NCBI GenBank assembly: GCA_964349355.1
Contig: CAYGFZ010000014.1
Location: 1 to 41,959, forward strand
Origin: JAUVXE01 sp964349355
Lineage (GTDB): Bacteria > Actinomycetota > Coriobacteriia > Anaerosomatales > SLCP01
Direction of reading: 5' to 3'
DNA: 41,959 nucleotides
Both the position numbers and the translations under genes were made by a program. Below, piece by piece: positions 1 to 7,583 of the stretch. The notes under the pieces are model-generated. The model was not told where the DNA came from, made no database searches, and saw only the letters and a program-made list of their open reading frames with translations. How positions within the stretch are numbered: position 1 is the first letter of the stretch; each line of letters starts with the position of its first letter.

Positions 1-2
1 AC

Positions 3-566
3 GGCGAGGAGAGCGCGTACCAGTACTGCGCGGGAGACCCGGTGGGGAAGGTGGACCCGACGGGGCTGGCTTCAATGCGTGCGACTACGGAGGTCTATCG
101 GGAGTACGGCCCATTTGGAGCATTCAGGAAAGTCTGGCCGGCGGCGGGAGCGTTCGCGGGAATCGGGGGTTCGTACCTAGATTTCAAGTTCGGGGTGACG
201 TGGACTTGGAAGAGCCAGCGGAGCAAAGCGACGGTGAGAGTCAGCCATAAGTCCTGGCGCATAGGAACGATGATTGCCAGCAGCGCCATTACCGTTAGGG
301 CGACTATTAGGAAGACGAACGGCTCAACATATGTGGTACGTCTGGGCACAGGTAGCGCGAATCCTAAGGATGTTACGGAAGGAGGAGGCCAGATGCCTGG
401 ATGGTCAGCTTGGAGGTCGTACCCTTCGAACTCGTATCGGGACTATTGGGTCCAGAAGGTCCACGTTGATGTCAAGGTGTCCGCTGTCGGCGGAGTTGTC
501 GGTGGAGGAACCAGCACGGTCACGAAGACGGTACACAACTATTTCGGCTCCAGGAGGCCTTCGTGA
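3..566 (+). CDS. Rhs/YD-repeat protein, C-terminal end with variable tip (5' truncated)
   Basis: The window opens inside this gene; the frame is open from base 3. The first residues read ESAYQYCAGDPVGKVDPTGL, the end of the Rhs-repeat-associated core, whose hallmark is the YxYxxxDPVxxxDPTG block. About 165 residues follow the DPTG and form the variable tip, rich in Val/Thr/Ser/Gly with no motif I recognise. In Rhs and wall-associated YD-repeat proteins this tip is normally the toxic or effector domain, released after the core. That role is family knowledge; no catalytic residues are visible here. The stop overlaps the next gene by 4 bp (GTGA), so the two are probably co-translated, as toxin and immunity genes often are. 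The signal peptide and YD repeats lie outside the window. Confidence 0.8.
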   Translation, partial: GEESAYQYCAGDPVGKVDPTGLASMRATTEVYREYGPFGAFRKVWPAAGAFAGIGGSYLDFKFGVTWTWKSQRSKATVRVSHKSWRIGTMIASSAITVRATIRKTNGSTYVVRLGTGSANPKDVTEGGGQMPGWSAWRSYPSNSYRDYWVQKVHVDVKVSAVGGVVGGGTSTVTKTVHNYFGSRRPS

Positions 567-1171
567 ATGGTGTGGACGCATCCGGGCAGAGCGCTCGGTC
601 AGGGGCGAAGCGGTTGCTGATGGAGCGCGGCAGCAGGGCAGTCTCGATGTTTGGGTATGCCTGTCTTACGATCGCCGCATCTGCAGTCATTGCGGAAATC
701 GATGCAAGGACGTTGTTCCTGGGGGGCAGACGTGACTTGGCTTCGGCGAGCCTGATTGTTGTCTTCGCGATGGGTGCCTCTTGGCTCGCCGGTCGCACAA
801 ACTGGAGGCGATACGTAATGCGAGCACTGCTGGTCGCCGCTGTTGCCTCAGCACTCATTATCGGGTTGCTGGCGCTGCCAGGCCTACAAGCAATAGGTTC
901 GTATGCGCTGGTTGTCTGTGTTGGTGTTGCGATTGCAGGCATACTCAGCTACACGTTAGACAGAGGTTCCAGTCGGGCTTTGCCGCGCCTTGCATGCAAC
1001 ATTTCTGCGGTTCTGCTGACACTGGGAGTCCTCCTGGCACCAGAACGGTTGACGTCAGGTCTCGAGTCGATAGTGCCGGTGGTTGCTTTGGTCGGCTGGG
1101 TCAGCATCGTTATCGCAGTTCTGTTGGTGTGGCAACCGTCTGAGAACCAGCAGGTGGCGACTCCGAAATGA
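563..1171 (+). CDS. Six-helix membrane protein, candidate immunity partner of the Rhs tip
   Basis: 202 residues starting with GTG at 563. The start is fixed by an AGGAGG ribosome-binding site at 552-557 and by the 4-bp overlap with the Rhs stop codon. After about 25 polar residues there are roughly six hydrophobic segments: near residues 27-45, 62-77, 86-105, 112-130, 145-160 and 172-190. The protein ends in a short polar tail. I recognise no family. Genes directly overlapping the 3' end of an rhs gene usually encode the immunity protein. A wholly membrane-embedded immunity protein would fit a tip that acts on the membrane, as with pore-forming colicins. That role is inference from position. 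It could also be an unrelated small membrane protein. Confidence 0.65.
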   Translation: MNGVDASGQSARSGAKRLLMERGSRAVSMFGYACLTIAASAVIAEIDARTLFLGGRRDLASASLIVVFAMGASWLAGRTNWRRYVMRALLVAAVASALIIGLLALPGLQAIGSYALVVCVGVAIAGILSYTLDRGSSRALPRLACNISAVLLTLGVLLAPERLTSGLESIVPVVALVGWVSIVIAVLLVWQPSENQQVATPK

Positions 1172-1189
1172 GAGTGCCTGTCCGCTGCT

Positions 1190-1598
1190 CCCCAACTGCT
1201 CAAGAGTGTCGGAGGTCGGTTCAGCGGGGCCACTGCCGACCAGACGCTGTGCGACCCGGCCCTGGGGTTCCCAGCGTGCCCGGAGTGGCTCACAGCCCTG
1301 GCGAGGCTCTTCGACATGGGAGGCAACCTGACCGCGGCGGGCTCGGGCGGGGCGCAGACGACGTTCAGCGTCGATGGCAACGACCGGCTCACGGGCTCAT
1401 CTGTCGGCGGCGGGACCGACTACGCCAACGACACCCTCGGACGCCGGACCTCCCAGGCTACCGGTGGCGTCACGGCCACCTACGGCTACGACGACGCGAG
1501 CAGGCTTACCTCCTGGTCCCGCGGAGCGGACAGCGCCACCTACACCCGCGATGCGCACGGCCACGCTCCCGCGCTGTCGTCACGCAAGGCGGCGTCAC
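1190..1598 (+). pseudogene. Displaced Rhs/YD-repeat fragment
   Basis: One frame (the frame of position 1316) carries degenerate YD-repeat text. The pieces are FDMGGNLTAAGS, SVDGNDRLTGSS, NDTLGRRTSQ, YGYDDASRLTSW and TYTRDAHGH, matching the repeating YDxxGRLT pattern of Rhs and wall-associated proteins. Several repeat Tyr residues are lost (FDMGGN, SVDGND). There is no start codon with a ribosome-binding site. The frame runs straight into an insertion-sequence end at 1599. I read it as part of a second or earlier rhs gene, cut off and decaying. It lies just downstream of the live rhs tip, as displaced core/tip segments often do in rearranging rhs loci. Function is presumably lost. Confidence 0.65.
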
Positions 1599-1807
1599 TG
1601 AAGCGCCCCGGGTTTGACGGAGGCACCTTTCTTGGGATTCCTTGCATCCTCGAGGAAAGAAACCTTAACCCGACGGGAAAGTCCTGGGATTACCCGCCGG
1701 CGTACCGAGAGCGAGTGATCCGCATCGCGCGGGAGTCAGAAAGACCGATCAGAGATGTGACTGGAGGCCTCGGCATGCGCCCCGAGACACTGCGTGCTTC
1801 TGGGTGA
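1599..1807 (+). mobile_element. IS3-family insertion sequence remnant (left end and start of orfA)
   Basis: The sequence TGAAGCGCCCCGGGTTTGAC at 1599-1618 looks like the left inverted repeat of an IS3-family element and falls exactly where the YD-repeat similarity stops. Downstream, the frame ending at 1807 reads YPPAYRERVIRIARES, then ERPIRDVTGGLGMRPETLRA. This is the N-terminal helix-turn-helix of an IS3 OrfA transposase (HTH_Tnp_1 type, usually YxxEFRxxAVRLxxE...LGVxxxTL). The frame stops after about 40 recognisable residues where an intact OrfA has about 100. No orfB (DDE) sequence follows and I see no right inverted repeat. The element is a non-functional stub. The family call rests on the HTH text and repeat style, not on a database match. 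Confidence 0.6.
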
Positions 1808-1883
1808 CTGGCTCCGTCAAAGGAATGGCAGTCCGCTGACCGGGTGGAATCCACGAGGCCGCCAACCAAGGGGGCATCATAGA

Positions 1884-2084
1884 CTACTGATTCTGCGCAT
1901 CCCTTACGTTACGGACGACCGCATCGAGCACAGCGCGGGCGGCGCTGACGGCGGCTTCCGCATCGGCGTCTGTGGATTCGGGCCAATCACTCGGATAGCG
2001 TGATTCGACCGCCCACATGCTGAGTGAGGCGAAGTCCACTTCCAGAGAGGCAATGCCCCACTGGGCGCGCGTCAGGAGGAACGC
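1884..2084 (-). pseudogene. HEPN-domain protein, C-terminal remnant
   Basis: On the minus strand, directly after the MNT gene and overlapping its last 13 bases, an open frame reads TRAQWGIASLEVDFASLSMW, then AVESRYPSDWPESTDADAEA and a stop at 1884. The YP(S/D)DWPE segment followed by an acidic helix is typical of the C-terminal third of HEPN proteins (PF05168) partnered with minimal nucleotidyltransferases. The N-terminal two thirds, which hold the four-helix core and usually the R-x4-6-H RNase motif, are missing. An in-frame stop lies at 2085-2087 and there is no good start. The gene is probably deleted at its 5' end. Its position after an MNT gene matches HEPN/MNT modules, so this one has lost its toxin. 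Confidence 0.6.
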
Positions 2085-2398
2085 TCATAGACCGTCCTCC
2101 CCTCACGCAGTGCCGATCGCAGGACATCGCCAGGCATGTCACCACGGCGCGTGATCTCTTCGAGGTCGGTCGGTATCACCTCGATGTTGGCGGGAATCCC
2201 ACGCAGTGAACGCAGCATCGCCACAGCCATCGTCCGTTTGTCGGTCATTCGGGGGACAACTACCAGAAGATCAAGATCGCTGTCGGGTCGAGCATCCCCT
2301 CGGGCATGCGAGCCGAACATCACGACACGAACCGGGTCGAATTCGGTAATCAGCCGGTCTAACGCGTCCTGAAGCGCATCGATTGCCGGGATCAACAC
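2072..2398 (-). CDS. Minimal nucleotidyltransferase (MNT) domain protein
   Basis: 108 residues, GTG start at 2398 overlapping the end of relE by 7 bases. The pol-beta nucleotidyltransferase signature GSHARGDARPDSDLDLLV lies near residues 29-46. It contains the GS motif and the DxD pair that binds metal. Length and motif match stand-alone MNT proteins, which act as antitoxins by adding AMP residues to a HEPN RNase toxin (established for MntA-HepT systems). The HEPN partner behind it is only a remnant, so this antitoxin may now be an orphan. It may instead have been recruited into the Phd-RelE operon, because it follows RelE without a gap and probably shares its promoter. Confidence 0.8.
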   Translation of the reverse strand: MLIPAIDALQDALDRLITEFDPVRVVMFGSHARGDARPDSDLDLLVVVPRMTDKRTMAVAMLRSLRGIPANIEVIPTDLEEITRRGDMPGDVLRSALREGRTVYERSS

Positions 2399-2661
2399 GG
2401 CCGGTAGACATCGGCACGGTGGTCGATCCGAACGACGCGGACCGCGAGCGCAGTCTCGTCCACCCGATACACGATCCGGTACGGACCGCGGCGTGCTGCG
2501 CGGTATCCCTCAAGGTCGAGTTTGAGCGCCTTGCCGACTCGCTGAGGATTCTCAAGTAGTGGACCGGTCATGAACTCGACGATGGCCGCTATCGCTGACT
2601 CGGGAAGTCGAGCCAGGGTGCGTTCGGCCGAGGCGGCAAGTTCGAGGCGGTGCGCTGGCAT
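2392..2661 (-). CDS. RelE/ParE-family toxin
   Basis: 89 residues, starting 3 bp after the antitoxin stop. The text fits the RelE/ParE fold: an N-terminal strand with HRLELAASAERTLARLP, a helix, then GYRAARRGPYRIVYRVD and a final VRVVRIDHRADVYR strand. The R-x-G-x-YRI(V/I)Y and HRxDVYR segments are the hallmark of the RelE branch, whose members cut mRNA at the ribosome. The C-terminal Arg/Tyr/His residues that matter for activity are present, so it looks intact. It is the second gene of a minus-strand operon after its Phd-type antitoxin. I cannot decide from sequence between mRNA cleavage (RelE-like) and gyrase inhibition (ParE-like); the HRxDVYR ending favours RelE. Confidence 0.85.
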   Translation of the reverse strand: MPAHRLELAASAERTLARLPESAIAAIVEFMTGPLLENPQRVGKALKLDLEGYRAARRGPYRIVYRVDETALAVRVVRIDHRADVYRPC

Positions 2662-2664
2662 GCT

Positions 2665-2940
2665 CTACTCGCCTGTGAGGTACTTCGCGCGCAGCTCGGC
2701 GGCCGTGAGGAACTCGCCCCGGTCGATCTCAGCCTCGGCGGCACGGATGTCTTCGGCCGCTCCCGGTGTGGAGAGGATGTCGAGGGTCTCTTCGAGGCTG
2801 GCGAGGTCGGCGGTGCTCATGATTACGGCAGCCGGACGTCCTCGGCGGGTGATCACAACACGTTCATGTTCGCTCTCGACGAGGTCGACTATCTCGGAGA
2901 GATGGGCTTTCACATCGGCGAGTGAACGTGTCTCAGACAT
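2665..2940 (-). CDS. Phd/YefM-family antitoxin
   Basis: 91 residues from ATG at 2940. The N-terminal SLADVKAHLSEIVDLVESEH is followed by ERVVITRRGRPAAVIMSTAD. This is the conserved Phd/YefM DNA-binding and dimerisation domain (residues 5-55). An acidic C-terminal segment (AAEDIRAAEAEIDRGEFLTA) should wrap around the toxin. Longer open sequence continues upstream, but the ATG is supported by the consensus promoter lying immediately in front of it (-10 at 2948-2953). That promoter leaves almost no 5' leader and no ribosome-binding site, so translation is probably leaderless. In this family the antitoxin, alone and with toxin, represses its own operon. Confidence 0.85.
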   Translation of the reverse strand: MSETRSLADVKAHLSEIVDLVESEHERVVITRRGRPAAVIMSTADLASLEETLDILSTPGAAEDIRAAEAEIDRGEFLTAAELRAKYLTGE

Positions 2941-2947
2941 GACCGGA

Positions 2948-2976
2948 ATTATAGTCACGTACGCTCGACGGGTCAA
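2948..2976 (-). promoter_or_regulatory. Promoter of the Phd-RelE-MNT operon
   Basis: On the minus strand TTGACC (-35, 2971-2976) is followed 17 bases later by a perfect TATAAT (-10, 2948-2953). Transcription should begin about 6-8 bases beyond the -10, within a base or two of the ATG that ends at 2940. The message would then be leaderless. Confidence 0.75.
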
Positions 2977-3004
2977 CTCGTTGTTCGACGTCACCGTTAC
3001 TTGC

Positions 3005-3033
3005 TTGCCCCATCCGCTCCGACCTGCGACAAT
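3005..3033 (+). promoter_or_regulatory. Possible promoter for the hisC series
   Basis: TTGCCC (3005-3010), 17 bases, then GACAAT (3028-3033), each four of six to the vegetative consensus, about 45 bases before the hisC start. It would be divergent from the toxin-antitoxin promoter. This is a sequence match only. Confidence 0.4.
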
Positions 3034-3078
3034 CCTCGGCACTACCGGAGCCGGACAGGGGAGTGTTCGAGGGCCCAG

Positions 3079-4179
3079 ATGGAGTGGGAGACCGCGATAC
3101 GCGCCGAGCTCGAGCCGATGGTGCCCTACGCACCGGGCTTGCGTGTGAGCGAGGTCCGCGAGCGGTCCGGCACGGACACCATCCTCAAGCTCTCCAGCAA
3201 CGAGCACCCGTGCGGGCCTTTCCCGGGCGCCATCCATGCGATGGAGGCCGTGCTTCCGCGCATGAACCGCTACCCTGATGGGTCAGCGCGCGCGCTGCGA
3301 CGCGAGCTCTGCGCCCGCCTCGGCATCGCCGATGAGCATCTTGCGATCGGCAACGGCTCCAACGAGATCATCCGCCTCATCGCGCAGGCGCTTCTCCGTC
3401 CGGGAGATGAGGTCATCTACGCGTGGCCGAGCTTCGTCGTCTACCCGATGGTGACGCAGATGTTCGGGGCCGTCTCGGTCAAGGTCCCGCTCGCACCCGG
3501 CGAGGTGCACGACCTCGACGCGATGCTCGCCGCGATCACCGAACGCACGCGGATAGTATTCCTTTGCAACCCCAACAACCCGACCGGCACCATCTACGGC
3601 CGGGCGAAGTTCGAGGAGTTCCTAGGCAAGGCGCCTCCGCACGTGCTGGTGCTCGTCGACGAGGCGTACTTCGAGTTCGCGACCGACCCCGACTACCCGG
3701 ACACTCTCGCGTACTTCGACGGCGAGCGCCCGCTCGCGGTCCTGCGTACCTTCTCGAAGATCTACTCGCTTGCTGGCCTGCGCATCGGCTACGGCGTGCT
3801 TCCCGCACCGCTGGCCGCTGCCACCCACAAGATCCGTGAGCCGTTCAACGTCAACACCGTGGCGCAGATCGCCGCGTACTACTCGCTCGCCGATGATGCT
3901 GAGGTTGCCCGCCGCAAAACCGAGAACCAGGAGCAGAAGACCTACATCTATTCGGCCTTCGACCGGCTGGGTGTGAGCTACGTCCGTTCCGAGGCGAACT
4001 TCATCTACCTCCACACGGACAAGCCGGTCGAAGTGTTCGAAGCGCTCCTCGGCGAAGGTGTCATCGTGAGGGACTTCGGCACCGCACCCGCACTGCGGGT
4101 CGGGATCGGGACCCCGGAAGACACGCAGATCACGATCGCGGCTTTCGAGGCCGTGATGACGCGGCTCGGCGGCATCTGA
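3079..4179 (+). CDS. hisC: Histidinol-phosphate aminotransferase family (HisC)
   Basis: 366 residues, a fold-type I PLP aminotransferase that converts imidazole-acetol phosphate to histidinol phosphate. In many bacteria it also acts on phenylpyruvate and hydroxyphenylpyruvate. Visible landmarks are the N-terminal KLSSNEHPCGP substrate loop, CNPNNPTG near 163-170, the VDEAYFEF aspartate near 194, and SK(I)YSLAGLRIGYG with the PLP lysine at about 227. ATG 3079 is chosen because GAGGG lies 5 bases upstream and the length fits the family. Open sequence further upstream carries no homology. It stands directly before tyrA and aroA, not among his genes, which suggests a main role in Tyr/Phe synthesis (inference). 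Confidence 0.92.
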   Translation: MEWETAIRAELEPMVPYAPGLRVSEVRERSGTDTILKLSSNEHPCGPFPGAIHAMEAVLPRMNRYPDGSARALRRELCARLGIADEHLAIGNGSNEIIRLIAQALLRPGDEVIYAWPSFVVYPMVTQMFGAVSVKVPLAPGEVHDLDAMLAAITERTRIVFLCNPNNPTGTIYGRAKFEEFLGKAPPHVLVLVDEAYFEFATDPDYPDTLAYFDGERPLAVLRTFSKIYSLAGLRIGYGVLPAPLAAATHKIREPFNVNTVAQIAAYYSLADDAEVARRKTENQEQKTYIYSAFDRLGVSYVRSEANFIYLHTDKPVEVFEALLGEGVIVRDFGTAPALRVGIGTPEDTQITIAAFEAVMTRLGGI

Positions 4180-4252
4180 CACGCCCCGGCCGCACGTGAG
4201 CGCCGGGACCGCGCGTATCGGGTAAGCACCGAGGCGAGGGAGTGATGCAGGA

Positions 4253-5364
4253 ATGCTAGTNNNNNNNNNNNNNNNNNNNNNNNNNNNNNNNNNNNNNNNN
4301 NNNNNNNNNNNNNNNNNNNNNNNNNNNNNNNNNNNNNNNNNNNNNNNNNNNNNNNNNNNNTGGCCTGGGCGATCGAGCACGGGATCATCGAGAACGGCTC
4401 GCTCCCGGATGGCCTCGGCGCGCAGACATGGCTGGGGCCCGACGGCGTCGATCTGGTCGTCCTCGCGACACCTGCAACTTTCGCGTGCGAGTGGATCGAG
4501 CGCCTCGGAGCTATGGGCTACCGGGGCGTCGTGACGGACGTCGCCTCGACGAAGGCCGGTCTGATCGAGGCGGCGGATCGTTGCCTGGGTCCAGAGGTCG
4601 CGTTCGTGGGCGGACATCCGATGACCGGCTCGGATCGCAGCGGAGTCGAGGCGTCAGACCCCGAACTGTTCCGCGGCGCCTACTACGTCCTAACTCCCAC
4701 CGAGACGACCGACATGGAGGCGTTTCGCCGCATCCACTCTCTTGTGAGCGAGTTCGGCTGCAGGATGATCTCGGTTGACGCAACCGAGCATGACGAGGCG
4801 GTCGCGGTGGTCAGTCATCTTCCCCATGTCGCCGCCTCCGCGCTCGTCGATGTCGCCGCTCGTCATGCGGGAACCAACGGTGACCTGCTGCGCCTTGCGG
4901 CAGGAGGCTTCAAGGACTCCACGCGCGTCGCAAGTTCGAACCCGGCGCTGTGGGCGGGCATCTGCACCGATAACGCGCAGGCGGTGCTCTCAAGCGTCCG
5001 AGAGCTTCGCTCGGTGCTCACGAGCTTCACCGCGATGCTCGAGATCGGGGACCGCGAAGGGCTGGAGCGATGGTTCGCCCGCGCTGCCGCTGTGCGCCGT
5101 GCACTGCCCGCCCAGTGGGTTCCTGCGACCGAGAGCCTCATCCAGGTCTCAGTGCCGGTCCTCGACCGCCCGGGTGTCGTCGCCGAGGTCACGACAGCTG
5201 CCGGACGCGCGGGGTGCAACATCGAGGGGATCGAGATCGACCACGTGTCAGAGGCGAGTGCTACGCTGATATTGGTACTAACCGACGAGGGCGACATCGA
5301 ACGCTTCGAGAGTGACCTTCGCAACGCTGGTTACGCGCCCCAGGTGCGTTGGCTCGAGGGGTAG
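4253..5364 (+). CDS. tyrA: Prephenate dehydrogenase with ACT domain (interrupted by a scaffold gap)
   Basis: The oxidative decarboxylation of prephenate (or arogenate) on the way to tyrosine. Only the first residues at ATG 4253 precede the 100-N gap, so the Rossmann GxGxxG motif is missing from the sequence. After the gap come VDLVVLATP, VVTDVASTKAG, FVGGHPMTGSDRSGVEAS and the EHDEAVAVVSHLPH block with its catalytic histidine, all typical of TyrA. Residues from about LIQVSVPVLDRPGVVAEV to the end form an ACT domain, the usual site for amino-acid feedback. The frames on the two sides of the gap differ, so the gap length is not a literal 100 bases. From family lengths about 30-35 residues are missing. 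It lies 13 bp before aroA. Confidence 0.9.
4261..4360. other. Scaffold gap of 100 N (apparently real)
   Basis: Exactly 100 N, the conventional filler for an unknown distance. The sequence before it is not repeated after it, so bases really are missing: the tyrA nucleotide-binding motif. Confidence 0.95.
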
Positions 5365-5376
5365 GGGAGGATTTCA

Positions 5377-6693
5377 GTGGACAGGGTCATCACCGCTGCA
5401 CGCAGTCCCCTGGGCGGCCGGATCGGAGTTCCGGGTGACAAGTCGCTGTCGCACCGTGCCGTACTATTCGCGGCGATGGCGGCTGGCACGTCTGTGCTCT
5501 CCGGCGTCCTGGACTCGGCCGATGTGCGCTCTACTATCTCTGTCGTGCGCGCATTGGGCGCAGGTATCGAGTTCGTTGAGGCACCGACCGGCTCGCTCGT
5601 CGTCAGTGTCACCGGCTGGGGCGCCTTCGGTCCCCGGACGCCCGATAACTCACTTGAGTGCGGGAACAGTGGGACCACCGCACGTCTACTCCTCGGTGTT
5701 CTTGCAGGGTGGCCGGGTCCGTTCACGCTCACCGGGGACGAGTCTTTGTCGCGGCGTCCGATGGGCCGCGTGACGATACCGCTCGGAGAGATGGGCGCTT
5801 CGTTCGATCCCGCCGATGGAACTCTGCCGATCACGGTCAGCGGCGTACCGCTTGCGCCGATCATCTACGAGTCTCCGGTCGCTAGCGCTCAGGTCAAGAC
5901 TGCGCTGCTTCTCGCGGGGCTGCGCGCTGAAGGTCGGACGGTCGTGCGCGAGTCGGCCCTCTCGCGTGACCATACCGAGCGCCTCTTGCCCGCGTTCGGA
6001 GTCACAGTCGGCCGCGATATCCTACAGAGTTCATGCTGGGTCGACGGGCCGGTCACTCCGGTCGCAGCTGACGTGATCGTTCCGGGCGATCCCTCCTCGG
6101 CAGCATTTCTCGTCGCCGCGGGGCTCTTGGTGGCGGGAAGCAAGATCGTGATCGAAGACGTCGCACTCAATCCCACGCGGATCGGGTTCCTACACGTTCT
6201 GGACCGTATGGGGGCGGGTGTGCGCATCACCCCAGCCGGGATGGAGGGTACCGAGCCGGTGGGGTCGATCACTGTCGAGGGCACTGGTGGCCTGACCGCG
6301 ACCACTATCACGCCCGATGAGGTCCCTTCGCTCATCGACGAGGTCCCGGTACTCGCACTGCTCGCGACGCAGGCGACCGGCGTGACACGCTTCGAGGGGG
6401 TCGGCGAGCTTCGCGTGAAGGAGTCCGACCGGCTCGAAGCGATCGCCGCGGGGCTGACCGCACTCGGTGCGCGCGTCACCGCGGGGCCTGAGAGCCTCGT
6501 GATCGAGGGACCGACCCTGCTCGGCGGCGCGAACCTGTCGAGTTTGCACGACCATCGGCTCGCGATGACATGGGCGCTTGCGGGACTCATCGCTGTGGAT
6601 CCTGTGACGATCGCCGGATTCGAGGCGGTGGCTGTGTCCTACCCACGCTTCCTCGACGACCTCGCTGCTCTCGGTGCGGTGCAGGGAGCGTGA
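5377..6693 (+). CDS. aroA: 3-phosphoshikimate 1-carboxyvinyltransferase (EPSP synthase)
   Basis: 438 residues. Transfers enolpyruvyl from PEP to shikimate-3-phosphate, the sixth shikimate-pathway step. The N-terminal GRIGVPGDKSLSHRAVLFAA carries the conserved Lys-Ser and Arg substrate contacts. ECGNSGTTARLLLG (near residue 92) is the PEP-binding loop; the alanine-free NSGTTARL form resembles glyphosate-sensitive enzymes, but class cannot be settled by eye. DEVPSLIDEVPVLAL and RVKESDRLEAI are C-terminal domain hallmarks, and DHRLAMTWAL closes the active site. GTG start at 5377 with AGGGGAGGA just upstream; the following cmk completes a common aroA-cmk pairing. Confidence 0.95.
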   Translation: MDRVITAARSPLGGRIGVPGDKSLSHRAVLFAAMAAGTSVLSGVLDSADVRSTISVVRALGAGIEFVEAPTGSLVVSVTGWGAFGPRTPDNSLECGNSGTTARLLLGVLAGWPGPFTLTGDESLSRRPMGRVTIPLGEMGASFDPADGTLPITVSGVPLAPIIYESPVASAQVKTALLLAGLRAEGRTVVRESALSRDHTERLLPAFGVTVGRDILQSSCWVDGPVTPVAADVIVPGDPSSAAFLVAAGLLVAGSKIVIEDVALNPTRIGFLHVLDRMGAGVRITPAGMEGTEPVGSITVEGTGGLTATTITPDEVPSLIDEVPVLALLATQATGVTRFEGVGELRVKESDRLEAIAAGLTALGARVTAGPESLVIEGPTLLGGANLSSLHDHRLAMTWALAGLIAVDPVTIAGFEAVAVSYPRFLDDLAALGAVQGA

Positions 6694-6756
6694 GAACCCT
6701 CGCCTCCATGCTATGATTCGGCCCGCATCCGACCGAATCCGACGACAGGGACTGAC

Positions 6757-7583
6757 GTGATCATCGCGATAGACGGCCCTGCGGGCTCCGGCAAGTCGAC
6801 TGTGGCCAAGCTCCTTGCGGTGCGTCTCGGTGCGCACTACCTCGACACCGGAGCGATGTACCGCGCGATCGCGCTCAAGGCGCTTCGCACCGGCGTGCCG
6901 TTCTCCGACATCTCAGCGCTCGGTCTGCTCGCCCGCGANNNNNNNNNNNNNNNNNNNNNNNNNNNNNNNNNNNNNNNNNNNNNNNNNNNNNNNNNNNNNN
7001 NNNNNNNNNNNNNNNNNNNNNNNNNNNNNNNNNNNNNNTTCGCACCGGCGTGCCGTTCTCCGACATCTCAGCGCTCGGTCTGCTCGCCCGCGAGGCCGAC
7101 ATCGCCTTCGTACACGACGATGATGCAGCGATCCCATCGGCGGTCCTACTGGACGGCGAGGACGTCACGGCAGCTATCCGCGCTCCCGACGTGGACGAGG
7201 CTGTCAGCGCGATCGCGAGCATCCCGGCCGTTCGCGATGCGATGGTGCCGCTCCAGCACGCCGTGGCGACCACTCCACACGACGTGGTGGTCGAAGGGCG
7301 CGACATCGGCACCGTCGTCTTCCCGGATGCAGGCGTGAAGATCTTCCTGACCGCTTCGGCCGAGGAACGCGCCCGTCGCAGGCACGCCGAACTCTCCGTC
7401 CGGGGAGTCGTCGTGGAGGAGTCGGCAGTACTCAGCGGTCTGGAGCGGCGTGACGAGGCCGACTCGACTCGAGAGGCCGCCCCGCTCGTCCCTGCGCCCG
7501 ACGCGATCCACGTGGATACCACCGGCCTGTCGATCGACGAGGTCGTCGAGATCATCGCCGGACTCGTCATCGAGGCGCGCTGA
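6757..7583 (+). CDS. cmk: Cytidylate kinase (interrupted by an apparently false gap)
   Basis: Phosphorylates CMP and dCMP. It begins IAIDGPAGSGKSTVAKLLA (P-loop), then YLDTGAMYRAIAL, the CMP-binding segment. The far side has VVVEGRDIGTVVFPDA, the LTASAEERARRRH lid arginines and a normal C-terminus. As printed, 100 N and a second copy of 55 bases split the gene. If the N run and one copy (7039-7093) are removed, the frame joins cleanly and gives a full-length enzyme of about 223 residues (ending VIEAR). The gene is probably intact in the organism. A TATGAT at 6712-6717 could be a -10 box but has no convincing -35. The stop overlaps the plsC start by one base. Confidence 0.92.
6884..7093 (+). 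repeat. 55-bp perfect direct duplicate flanking an N run (assembly artefact)
   Basis: Bases 6884-6938 and 7039-7093 are identical over all 55 positions (both run from TTCGCACCGG to GCTCGCCCGCGA). They lie flush against the two ends of the 100-N run 6939-7038. Two contigs that overlap by a graph k-mer of 55 and were scaffolded without merging give exactly this picture. Merging them restores the cmk frame. Confidence 0.9.

Noticed and set aside
274..735. 153-codon frame overlapping the Rhs tip and membrane gene
   Set aside because: Arg-rich shadow frame crossing two better genes, without start signals.
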